Origin: Chrysochromulina tobinii
Taxonomy: Eukaryota; Haptophyta; Prymnesiales; Chrysochromulinaceae
DNA length: 48,883 nucleotides
Assembly (NCBI GenBank): GCA_001275005.1
Contig: JWZX01003216.1
Coordinates: 1-48,883, forward strand
Direction of reading: 5' to 3'
In this document: one piece after another, positions 17,446 through 27,300 of the stretch
How the letters are laid out: every line of letters starts with the position of its first letter
Numbering within the stretch: position 1 is the first letter of the stretch
Translations under genes and position numbers: made by a program
Notes under the pieces: model-generated
Told to the model about the DNA's origin: nothing
Database searches by the model: none
Seen by the model: the letters and a program-made list of their open reading frames with translations, nothing else

Positions 17446-20400
17446 ATGCCGGCGGCGGCGGCCACCACCGCGACGGCATGGGCGGCGCCAGCTGCCGCCG
17501 TGACGACAAAGACGGTGCCATGGCAGCGTCGTTTTGTGCACGTGAAGGCCGTCGCGTCCTCGGCACTCGCATCTGGTGCTTGGGAGATCCGCGCTGGGGA
17601 TCCGCCCGCCCTCGCCGCCATCAAACGCCTTGTTGGACTTGATGAGCTCAAGAGACATGCGCAGGAGCTGACGGACGCGGTTGCGCTCGAGCGCGAGCGC
17701 GGCGACGATCCGAAGCAGAAACCTCTCTCGATGGTGCTCACGGGCAACCCCGGCACCGGTAAGCCCCGCTCGCCCAGCATGCAAGTGCTCACCACGGCGC
17801 CCTACCGATGGTCTGACGGGTGACCCCGGCACCGGCCATTCCCTCTTCGGGGGGGGGCATCGCTCGCCCAGCATGCAAGTGCTCACTACGGCGCGCCCCT
17901 CCCCTCCCCTCCCCACAGGCAAGTCGCTCTATGCAGCCCTCTACGCGGAGCTCCTCGGCGAGCTACAGCTGCTTCCACAGGGGCGCGTGGTGCGCGTCAC
18001 GGGTGCGCAGCTGCAGGACGGCGGCGTCGAGGGCCTCGAGAAGCTCTTTGAGATGTTCGACGCGCCTGGTAATGGGACGCTGCAGGTGGGCAAGCTGGCC
18101 GAGGCGCGGCTCGGCGCGGCTGAGGACGGCTGGTGATGGCAAGCCGAGCTTCGGCGCGGCTGAGGACGGCTGATGATGGCAAGCCGAGCTTCGGCGCGGC
18201 TGATGACGGCTGATGATGGCAAGCCGAGCTTCGGCGCGGCTGATGACGGCTGATGATGGCAAGCCGAGCTTCGGCGCGGCTGAGGACGGCTGATGATGGC
18301 AAGCCGAGCTTCGGCGCGGCTGATGACGGCTGATGATGGCAAGCCGAGCTTCGGCGCGGCTGATGACGGCTGATGATGGCAAGCCGAGCTTCGGCGCGGC
18401 TGATGACGGCTGAGCTAGGATGGCCTCCCTCATTTGGTTGGATTGCTTCCTTCATCAGGTGGGTGACACGGTGGAGGCGCGGCGCGAGGGCACGTGGGGC
18501 CACATCGGACGGATCGTCCATCACTGCACTCGGACCGATGCGCGGTCGCCCTATCGTGACACGTACGACGTGCACTTCGGGGCACAGGTGAGCTTCTGAC
18601 TACTTACTGATTGCATGCTGATTGCATGCTGATTAAGTACGACGTGCACTTCGGGGCACAGGTGAGCTTCGCACTCTCCAACGGCTCAACGATCACCCGC
18701 CGGGATCACGACTTCGACATCGGAGTGCGTCGCAAGGACCTTCGGGCGCGTGATGACACTGGCGGCGTCCTTCTTGTAGACGATGCGCATCAGGTGATGA
18801 CCTCTGATGGCCGTTTGATTGCCTATGAGTACCCCTGCTTGCCAATCGGAGTGCCATCGATTCTTCACGCGGACGATCCTAATTATGACTCTCATCGGTC
18901 TCGCGGACGATCCTAATTATGACTCTCATCGATGCTTCTCGCGGACGATGCCATCAGCTCGAGCCCGCTGACAAGGGAGCCCAGCATGCAAGTGCTCACC
19001 ACGGCGCCCCACCCTGCCCTCTTCACAGCTCGAGCCCTCGGACAAGGGAGCCAAGCGAGTGCTCTACCAGCTGACAGAGGAGATGGACAAGCGAGGGGGC
19101 AGGCTCGCGCTCGTGCTCGCAGGTAAGCTGATGAACCCTGCTGATGACCCCTTCTGATGACCCCGGCTGATGACCCCTTCTGATGACCCCGGCTGATGAC
19201 CCCGGCTGATGACCCCGGCTGATGATAACGGAGGATGCGGCTCGCGCTCGTGCTCGCTAGGAGAAGCCCATGTTTGAGGAGTACCCGAACCCTAATTGCC
19301 CGACGAACCCTAATCACCCGAATTGCCCGAAGAAACCCTAATTGACCTACTTGCCCTAATTGCCCTAATTGCCCGTGCTCGCAGGGTATGAGAAGCCCAT
19401 GTTTGAGGAGTTGCTCCCGTTCAACAACGGCGCCCTCGGGAGCCGAATCCGGCGGCGCTTTGCCCTGTCCGACTTTAGTGATGACGAGCTCATCAAGCTC
19501 CTCGAGTTTCGTCTGGGCCTGACGAAGCCGTCGTACCGGCTGAGCGATGGCCGTTACGTGCGCGCCGCCGCGCGTCGTCTCGGCAAGGGGCGCGGCAACG
19601 TGGGCTTCGCGAATGCTCGAGCCATCGAGAGTCTAGTCGAGCTGACCGCCGAGAGGCAGACGGCTCGCGTGCTCGCCGAGCGCCGTGCCGGCGCCCAGCC
19701 GGACATTTTCCGCATCGAGCGTGCGGACTTGCTCGGCGCGCCGCCGCGCCTTCTCGAGCCGGAGACGAGCGCGCCGTTGCGGGCGCTGCGCCAGATGGAG
19801 GGGCTGCAACAGGTCAAAGCGTCGGTCGACAGCCTTCTCAAGCTAGCGGAGTCGAATGCGGCGCGCGAAGAGATGGAGCTGCCGCCGATTGAGGTGTTTG
19901 CCACTGATGACCTCTGATGAAGAGATGGAGCTGCCGCCGCTTGAGGGGATTGCCACTGATGACCTCTGATGAAGAGATGGAGCTGCCGCCGCTTGAGGGG
20001 ATTGCCACTGATCACCTCTGATTTCCTCTGATGCCCTTTGATTGGCCTTTTGATCGCCTCAATCGCGTCTTCGTGGGCGATCCTGGCACCCCCGGCATGC
20101 AAGTGCTCATCACGGCGCGGCGCACCTCACAGGTGAGCCTCAATCGCGTCTTCGTGGGCAACCCGGGTACCGGTAAGACGACCGTCGCCAAGCTGTACGG
20201 ACATCGCTCGAGCTGCATGCAAGTGCTCACCACGGCGCTCCCCTCCCCACCCCACAGGTAAGACGACCGTCGCCAAGCTGTACGGACAGATCTTGCGCGA
20301 GCTCGGGCTGCTCTCCAAGGGTGAGATTGTGCTCCCGCGAGATTGTGCTCCCGCGAGATTGTGCTCCCGCGAGATTGTGCTCCCGCGAGATTGTGCTCTC

Positions 20401-23400
20401 GCGAGATTGTGCTCTCGCGAGATTGCGCTCTCGCGAGATTGTGCTCTCGCGAGATTGTGCTCTCGCGACACCCGTGGACTTGATTGCTTCTGCTTGCCTC
20501 TGAGTGGCTCCCTCATTGCATGCAGGTGATGTTGTGCTCGCGACGCCGGCGGACCTCATCGGATCAGCTCTCGGCCAGTCCGAGGAGAAGACCAACGCGC
20601 TGCTTGACAAGGCGCTCGGCTGTGTGCTCGTCATTGACGAAGCGTACGGGCTCGATCCGCTTAGTAGCTTTGGAGGCCCCGGCGGCGGCGGTGGCGCATC
20701 GGGAGATCCGTTTAAGACGGCAGTCATCAACACCCTCGTCTCGCGCGTGCAAGTGCGCTGATGGCCACTAACTGCCTCTCCGAGTGCCTCTCTGATGATC
20801 GCTGATTGCGAGTGCCTCTTTGATGACCGCGATTTGCGAGTGCCTCGTCACGCGCGCATGCAGCCAGGGCGATGCGGGAGCGGACCGGTGATTGCCCCTG
20901 ATTGCCACTGATTGCCACTGATGGCCACTGATGGCCTCCCTGCCTCGTTGCATGCAGGGCGATGCGGGAGCAGACCGGTGATTGCCCCTGATTGCCACTG
21001 ATTGCCACTGATGGCCTCCCCCGTTGCATGCAGGGCGATGCGGGAGCAGACCGGTGCGTCCTTTTGCTTGGCTATCGTAATGAGATGGAGTCGATGCTGC
21101 GCCGCGGCAACCCCGGGCTCGCGCGCCGCTTCCAGCTCGACAAGGCGTTCATCTTCGACGACTACGATGACGAGGCTCTGCTGCGCATCCTGCTGCGGAA
21201 CGTCGAACGTCGTGGCAAGACGATCGCGCCCGAGACGGCGCGGCTGGTGGTCCAGCAGGACCTTGCACGCGCTCGCCTTCGTCCCAATTTTGGCAACGCG
21301 GGTGCGGTCGACAATAGCGTTTCGTCAGCGGTGCTGCGTGCGGAGGCGCGCCTCGAAGCCCTGCCGGCCGAGACACGCGCCTCGCAGACGGAGCTGCTGA
21401 TCTCCGACTTTGTGATCGAGAAGCCGCACGTGACCGACCCTTCGATCATCTTCGACGGTCTCATTGGGTGCGCTGCCCTCTGAGCGCCATCAGAGTGCCA
21501 TCAGAGTGCCTTCTGACTGCCCTCTGATTGCCACTTTGAGTGCCTCTGACAAGGGGCGTGATTGCAACCGCACGTGATGCGATGCCATCAAGGCTCGGCT
21601 GCCTGAGCCCCACGCATGCACGTGCTCATCACGGCGCTCCTTCTCCCCACAGGTGCGATGCCATCAAGGCTCGGCTGACAGAGTACCAAGTGGTCATGCA
21701 GGCAGCCAAGGCCGCCGGCCGGAACCCGATCGATGACCTCGCACTCACGTTTGCGTTCCAAGGGAGCCCGGGGACAGGTGTGACGGCCGTTACGTCTGAT
21801 TACATCTAATTGCGGCTGATTACGTTTGATTGCGGCTCATTGCGGCTCATTGCTACCCAGACTAACGTTGATGACGTCTGTTGGCGCCCCTCCTCCTCAG
21901 GCAAGACGACCGTTGCTCGTCGTATGGGGATGCTCTTCGAGGCGCTCGGCGTGCTCCCCTCCGCCGACGTGGTGCAGGTGCGTCCGCGTCGCGGCGCAGC
22001 CGCGCGCAGCCCCCGAGAAAGACACGCCCGCGCGTGCAAGTGCTCACCTCGGCGCGCGTGGCAGCGCAGCCCCGACCACTCCCGTGCATGCAAGTGCTCA
22101 CCACGGCGCGCACATCCCCTGCCGGAGCGCACAGGTGTCCGCGTCGCAGCTCACCACGGGCTTCGTCGGACAGACTGGCGCGAAGACGCGCGAGATCTTC
22201 GAGTCCGCACGCGGCGCCGTCCTCTTCATTGACGAAGCCTACCGGCTGTATGACCCACTGGGGCGCAGCTACATGCAGGAGGCGATTGACGAGATTGTGA
22301 CGTTGCTCACGGAGGAGGCGTACAAGGGGAAGATGGTCGTCATCTTTGCAGGCTACCAAGGCCAGATGAGCGAGATGCTCGACAAGGTGAAGAAGATGGC
22401 AGATAGCCACTTATGACGCCCGACTGCCACTGATGACGCCCGACTGCCGCTGAGGACGTCTGATTGCCTCACTCATCAGGTCAACCCGGGCCTCAAGTCG
22501 CGCGTAGCGGACGTGATTGACTTCCCCGACTTCACAGCAGCGGCCGCCGCGGAGCTTGCTGCCCTTCAGCTCGCCGCCAAGAAGCTCTCGCTTCCCACAG
22601 GCGCTCTCCCGAGCGCTCTTGAGCAGTGGATGGCGCCGTTGGTGGACGCGCCGTCGTGGGCGAACGGGCGTGACGTCGAGACGTTTGTGAAGCGCGTCAC
22701 AGTCGAATGTGCCACCCGAGGGACCACCACAGTGACGACGGAGGCGCTCGATGCGGCGCTCGTCACGCTGCTCAAGATGAAGGGGAGCGCCGGCGGAGCG
22801 CCGTCCCGAGCGCTCTCGTCGCGCCTGCCTTCGCGCGCCCCGACCCCCCCACCACTCTTCCAGACGGCCGAGCCTGTGTTCTTCACACCGCCCTCGTTTG
22901 ACCTGCAGAAGGCGATCCGGGAGGCCAAGATGGAGGTGAGCAGGGCGGATGGCCACTGATGACGCCTGAATGCCACTGATGACGACTGATGGCCACTGAT
23001 GGCCGCTGATGCCGACTGATGGTCGATGGCCACTTATGGCGGCTGCTTTCCACTGAGCACTGATTGCCCCCCTCATCAGGACGGCAAGGACGACGATGAC
23101 GGCGAGAAGGAGGAGACCGATTTGGCCGAGGCCCTTGAGGAAGCGGTCAAGGCTCTCGGGTATGATGACGATGACGCTTCTCGCGCGGAGCTCGCCGAAT
23201 TGCTTGGCGCTGCTGTGGAAGGACAAGCGAGCTTCCCCGAGGACCTCTCGGCGCGCGTGGCACGTCAGACGGGGATGACGGCCGGCGCGGTTGGCAAGGC
23301 TCTCAAGCGGCAGGCGAAGCCGATGTTGATGGCGGTGACGCAGGCGATCGACTTCCAAAAGCAGGCGAGGACCTCTGATTGCATCATGATGGTTTTCTTT

Positions 23401-23818
23401 GATTGCGTATGATTGTTTCTGACTACTTACTGAGTACATGCTGATTGCATGCCGATTGCATGCTGATTGCGTTCGGATTGCGTGCTGATTGCTTTCTGGT
23501 TGCGTTCCGCTTGCTTTCCGATTGCTTCCTGAGTGCGTGCTGATCGCGTGCGGATGGCGTGCGGATGGCGTGCGGATGGCGTGCTGATGGCGTGCTGATG
23601 GCGTGCTGCAGCGGCGCAAGGAACGCGAGGAGCTCGTGCAAGCAGGCGATGACGAGAAGCTTGAGGACTTTGATCGCGACGCGCGCCTTCTCGAGCGCCT
23701 TCGGACAATGGGGCCATGTCCAGAGGGCTTTTCGTGGTTCCGGTCGGGCAACGGCTGGCGCTGTGGCGGCGGCAAGCACTTCGTGTACGATGATGACCCT
23801 ATCCTTGGGGGGCTGTGA
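17446..23818 (+). CDS. Triple CbxX/CfqX-type AAA ATPase with Tudor-like insertion
   Basis: Sixteen exons: 17446-17758, 17919-18085, 18459-18587, 18662-18793, 19029-19122, 19385-19893, 20133-20172, 20258-20320, 20526-20752, 21034-21467, 21653-21777, 21901-21977, 22135-22386, 22480-22935, 23080-23364 and 23612-23818 (1169 residues, frame kept). Three AAA modules are present. Module 1 has Walker A GNPGTGKS and degenerate Walker B VLLVDDAH. Module 2 has GNPGTGKT and VLVIDEAYGL. Module 3 has GSPGTGKT and VLFIDEAYRLY. The modules resemble CbbX/SpoVK. Between Walker A and B of module 1 lies an insert starting GDTVEARREGTWGHIGRI, like a Tudor/agenet domain. The C-terminus is acidic, then basic, then ends with GGGKHFVYDDDPILGG. 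The function could be a remodelling ATPase; Rubisco activation is not implied. The start is uncertain: the frame is open upstream through a hydrophobic LTLLLLVG stretch with no ATG of its own. Confidence 0.8.
17777..17800 (+). mobile_element. Portable intron element, copy 1 in AAA intron 1
   Basis: Begins GCATGCAAGTGCTCACCACG. It is the first of two copies in the 160-nt intron 17759-17918. Confidence 0.8.
17871..17894 (+). mobile_element. Portable intron element, copy 2 in AAA intron 1
   Basis: One mismatch to copy 1 (CTCACTACG). It is followed by a C/T tract and CACAG, so this copy would supply the used acceptor. Between the two copies lies a repeat of the exon end (CCCCGGCACCGG). Confidence 0.8.
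18112..18415 (+). repeat. 40-nt tandem repeat in AAA intron 2
   Basis: About 7.5 nearly identical copies of a 40-nt unit containing GCAAGCCGAGCTTCGGCGCG and GGCTGATGA. The intron (18086-18458) is 373 nt. Within each unit GCCGAGCTTCGGC is an inverted repeat. Confidence 0.9.
18984..19007 (+). mobile_element. Portable intron element in AAA intron 4
   Basis: Sense-oriented copy in intron 18794-19028. It is flanked by CTCGAGCCC-GACAAGGGAGCC, which recurs at the start of exon 5 (19029). Confidence 0.8.
19130..19378 (+). repeat. AAA intron 5: TGATGACCCCGGC array, exon-copy and CCCTAAT-rich stretch
   Basis: Seven units close to TGATGACCCCGGC (to about 19223) are followed by copies of the flanking exon ends (CTCGCGCTCGTGCTCGC, then GAGAAGCCCATGTTTGAGGAG-like). 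Next comes a stretch rich in CCCTAAT/CCCGAAT (19287-19375) that superficially resembles telomere repeat. Confidence 0.7.
20095..20118 (+). mobile_element. Portable intron element in AAA intron 6
   Basis: Sense copy with CTCATCACG. Just upstream (about 20057-20078) lies a copy of the start of exon 7 (CCTCAATCGCGTCTTCGTGG). Confidence 0.8.
20173..20257 (+). mobile_element. AAA intron 7: minimal duplication-plus-element intron
   Basis: An 85-nt intron made of a 31-nt exact copy of the next exon's start (20173-20203 equals 20258-20288), a short spacer, the element (20215-20238), a C-rich tract and CACAG. It interrupts Walker A of module 2 between GTG and K. Confidence 0.85.
20326..20470 (+). repeat. 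16-nt tandem repeat in AAA intron 8
   Basis: About nine copies of GAGATTGTGCTCCCGC or GAGATTGTGCTCTCGC. The unit resembles the start of exon 9 (GTGATGTTGTGCTCGCGACG), so it looks like an amplified exon edge. Confidence 0.85.
20753..21033 (+). repeat. AAA intron 9 with two extra copies of the next exon's start
   Basis: GGCGATGCGGGAGC-GACCGGTG occurs at 20868-20890, 20958-20980 and as the real exon start at 21034-21056. The second and third copies are directly preceded by GCATGCAG, the first by GCATGCAGCCAG. Between them are CTGATTGCC units. Confidence 0.85.
21614..21637 (+). mobile_element. Portable intron element in AAA intron 10 (diverged)
   Basis: GCATGCACGTGCTCATCACG variant followed by CTCCTTCTCCCCACAG. 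A copy of the next exon's start (TGCGATGCCATCAAGGCTCG) lies just upstream. Confidence 0.8.
22032..22055 (+). mobile_element. Portable intron element, copy 1 in AAA intron 12
   Basis: GCGTGCAAGTGCTCACCTCG variant within intron 21978-22134. Confidence 0.7.
22086..22109 (+). mobile_element. Portable intron element, copy 2 in AAA intron 12
   Basis: Matches the consensus over its first 20 bases (GCATGCAAGTGCTCACCACG). It is followed by a pyrimidine-rich stretch and ACAG. Confidence 0.8.
23365..23611 (+). repeat. GC-AG intron 15 of the AAA gene, CTGATTGC/GCGTGCTGAT array
   Basis: The exon ends AAAAGCAG and the intron begins GCGAGG, a GC donor. No GT in the neighbourhood keeps the frame to the clear next exon (CGGCGCAAGG). 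The body is an array of 10-11 nt CTGATTGC/TGCTGATGGCG units. Confidence 0.6.
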
Positions 23819-24338
23819 TAATCTCCCGATGAGGCGCAATCTCCCGAGATCTCCCGAGCCGTGTCGTCCGGCCGATCCATCAGGAGGGGCCTTGATGAGC
23901 CGATCCATCAGGGAGGGGCCTTGATGAGCCGATCCATCAGGGAGGGGCCTTGATGAGCCGATCCATCAGGGAGGGGCCTTGATGAGCCGATCCATCAGGG
24001 AGGGGCCTTGATGAGCGGATCCATCAGGGAGGGGCCTTGATGAGCCGATCCAGCAGGGGGAGGCCTTGATGAGCCAATCTATCAGGGGGAGGCCTTGATG
24101 AGCCCATCTATCGGGGGAGGCGTGTGCAAGTTGGGACTGCGGTGTGCGCCGGAGGGTCCCGGCGGTCGTGCGGTCGGGTGTGTGGAGTGCGTTGAGAACT
24201 TGAGAGTCTGTTCCGTTCACGTGTCGTCGGTGGTGTCGCGCGGTGTCGTCGGCGGTGCGTCGTGTGTTGAGCGACAGACTACACTGAGCGACGAGCGAGT
24301 TCAAACGGTCGTCATGAAACCCAGCTTCAACTACTGAC
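23819..24338. other. Intergenic region between converging AAA and channel genes
   Basis: The left part holds a 29-nt tandem array (separate entry). The rest (24122-24338) shows no gene. It should hold both 3' UTRs. Confidence 0.5.
23871..24121 (+). repeat. 29-nt tandem repeat, about 8 copies
   Basis: Unit includes TTGATGAGCCGATCCATCAG followed by GGAGGGGCC, with decay towards the right end. It starts about 50 nt after the AAA stop codon. Confidence 0.9.
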
Positions 24339-27300
24339 TTAAATACCCTGCGAGCTTTGGTGCATGTAGGGGGACCAACATGCGCCCGTCACCCGGTGGG
24401 CGACTTCTGGCGTGGGCGACTTTTGGCCTGCGCGCTCTTGGCTGCCGATCAACCGCCGGCGCGCGATGCGCGAGGCCATCGACTGATCCAAATTGCCCGG
24501 ACCCGCCAAAGACTCGTACTTCATGTGGAAGTCGGCCTCGTCGACTCCAGATGGTGCGTTTCTGTGCACGGTACCGGTAGTGGATGCCGCGGAATTCAGC
24601 AAGGCGCCAAATACCGGCGTGGCCGCCGCAGGGGGGGCGGCGGCGGCGATGTTCTGGGCGATCGCGGCACGCGTGGGTGAGCGCCAAGGGATGTGAACCA
24701 CTTCGGCAGTCTGCGCCTGAGCGGGTGGTACGTATCCGAGCCGATGCTGTAGCGCCGGTTCGCTGACCAGCACGGCCGTCGGCGCACTGGCTGCAGGAGC
24801 GATGGCCGCCGGCACCCTGGCCGCCGGCACCCTGGCCGCGAACAGATTATGATAATCATTAGGCACCGGCGAAACGGAAGGCATGGCCGCTGGCACCCTG
24901 ATCTCCGCCTGATCTCCGCCTGATCTCCGCCTGATCTCCGGCACCCTGATCTCCGCCTCTGCCGCCGCCAGAGCCTCTGCCATCACCGCCTCTTCCTCCT
25001 CGGCTGGCCGTGATGGCGGCGGCGACTGCGGCTCCGCGCTCGTGAAATCGCAGTGCGCCGCAAGCACGGGCACGCCAATGACTTTGCTGAGCTCCTCGGT
25101 GGTTACGGCTCGCACGGCGCGCAGGAACGAAAGCGCCTTCAGCCGTTGGTAGGTCGAGTGCAAAACGGCCACCTCAAGGATCACCGAGCCCGCACGGCGC
25201 GAGAGCACCACAAGCTGTGATGGGTGCACGCCGCCGAGGGCGGCCAGCCGGGCAAGCACCGCCTGCTCTGCCTGCGGGCTGAAGGCGTCAAGCTGCCCCT
25301 CGAGCGTGAGGGTGAGTGTGCCAGCCATTCTGGCGGATGGCGAGGCGAGCGCGGCAGGCGCAGGTGCGGCTGGCGAGGGCAAATTTGCAGGCTCGTTCAG
25401 TCTCGCTCGCAGCGGCTCGAGTGCCTGCTTGAACGCCGCGGCTTCCGCAAAATCCTCACGAGCGGCTGCGGCTTGCATCGCATACTGCAACTCCTCCGCC
25501 TCCGCTACGGTCGCCGCAATCGAGGCCACTGAGGCGGCCGCCTCGGCCCTTGCGACCGCCTCGGCCGCGGCCGCCTCCGCCACAAGCGCCTGCTTCGCCA
25601 CCGCTTGCGCGGTGGCCAAGGCGGCATTGGCGTTGGCGATCGCCTCCGAAGCGCCGGCGACTGCCTTCGCCTTCAGGCTTTCGGAGAGGCCGAGGTTCAC
25701 CTTGCCGTCCGCATTCACAAACGGTGCAAGGCGCATGGCGTTCGGGGACGACGGCGACAGCACAGGGCGAAGGAGCAGCGGCGACAGCGGCCGCTGCGAC
25801 ACAAGAGAGGCGTACGCGGATGTCGTGTCAGACGTCATCTCGGTCGGCGTTGTGGAGAGTGAAAGCGAAGGGGGCTGATGCAGGTGCAGCAGCGAATCAT
25901 GCTGCGCTCGGAGCGTGTGCATAGACTCGTGCCCATGCCCTGAGCTCCACGTGCTGTCCGCCGCCTCCTCGACCACCACGAATTGAGCTCTTGGAGCCAG
26001 CCCGCTGGCGCGCAAATTGGTCTTTTGCGCATGCATGCCCTGCGCGCTGCCTTTCGCCATCGCCGCCGAAGAGCCCGCATCGCTGCCCAACTGCTTTTGA
26101 GCTGCACCTTCGGGGTCTTGGCTAGACGCGTTGGCCAGAGTCGCGTACCCAAAGCCGCCCCCCTCCGCGTCTCCCCCGAACACGACGCGCCTTGCGTCGT
26201 GCGCGCCAATGGCGCCGCCTTGCCCCTCCTTGACGTCCCGAGCTCTCGCTGACGCGCGCGCTCGTGCTCGCCGTCGCAACTGGTCTAAGAGGCGCAGAGT
26301 CGTGAGGCGGAGGAGCTCGAGCGCGAAGATGCGCGCCGTCGCGAGCTGCTCGTTAGTGGGCGAGTGGCCTCCAATCCAGAGCAGCGACCGCTTATTGCTC
26401 TTGGGCGGCATGACTCCCAAATTTGGGTCGACTTTGGCCGGCTGCACTTGGCCGAACTCGACTTTACGGTGCTTGGGATGCTTCGTTGCAGGGCCGAGTC
26501 CCTCCTCCATATGCATCATGTAGTTGAACTTGACGAGCGCGCGAAGCACGGCGGGAAAGTGGAGCTCGCCATTCTCATCGGCTTGGAGCCCGAGATTCAT
26601 GCACGCGCTCAGCACCCAAGTGCGCGGTGCACCCTGTAGCCCGACCGGCTGTGGGATGGCCCTGACAAGGTCGGGCAGCAGGTGGGCCGGGATCCTCTGG
26701 TTGGCGTCCGGGTCGAAGTTGGCCCAAATCTCCGAGAAGAGCTCAACGGCTTTGCTGTCGATCAAGTCGTCGTTGGTGCCGCCCAGGCTCGTAAAGTTCT
26801 CGAGGATCACGGCGACCACCAGATTGAGGACGACGGTCACGAGCACTTGGAAGCTGAGGAAGAAGGGCACGGCCCTCCAAGAGCCATGCTCGGGGTCGCT
26901 CCGCGCCTCGAACATGATGGACGACCAGCCGTCGCTCGTGAGGCACTGCAGGCTGACGAGGAGCGCGTTGCCAAAGGTCTCGTAGTTGCGATCGGCCGTG
27001 ATCTGCTCGCCGCGTCGCAGGTACGTGAACTGCTGCATGCCAAGCACCGTGAACATGAATACCAAAAGTGCAAGGATCGAGCACACGTTGGAAAGCGAGG
27101 GCAGAGAGAGCACCGTGTTCGTCACGAGCGTCTGGACGCCGCGCATGTGCTGCACAAGCCGCAGCGCGCGCAGCACATAGAGCGCCTGCGGCATGCGCAG
27201 CAGCATAGGCGGCAGCGGGACCACGCGTTCCGAGATCAAGTAGAGCACTCGCGACTGATCGACCACGGAGAGCCCCACAAGCTGAAGCTCGAAGCGGCAC

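Noticed and set aside
19287-19378. Interpretation as a real internal telomere
   Set aside because: Units are irregular, short and confined to one intron.
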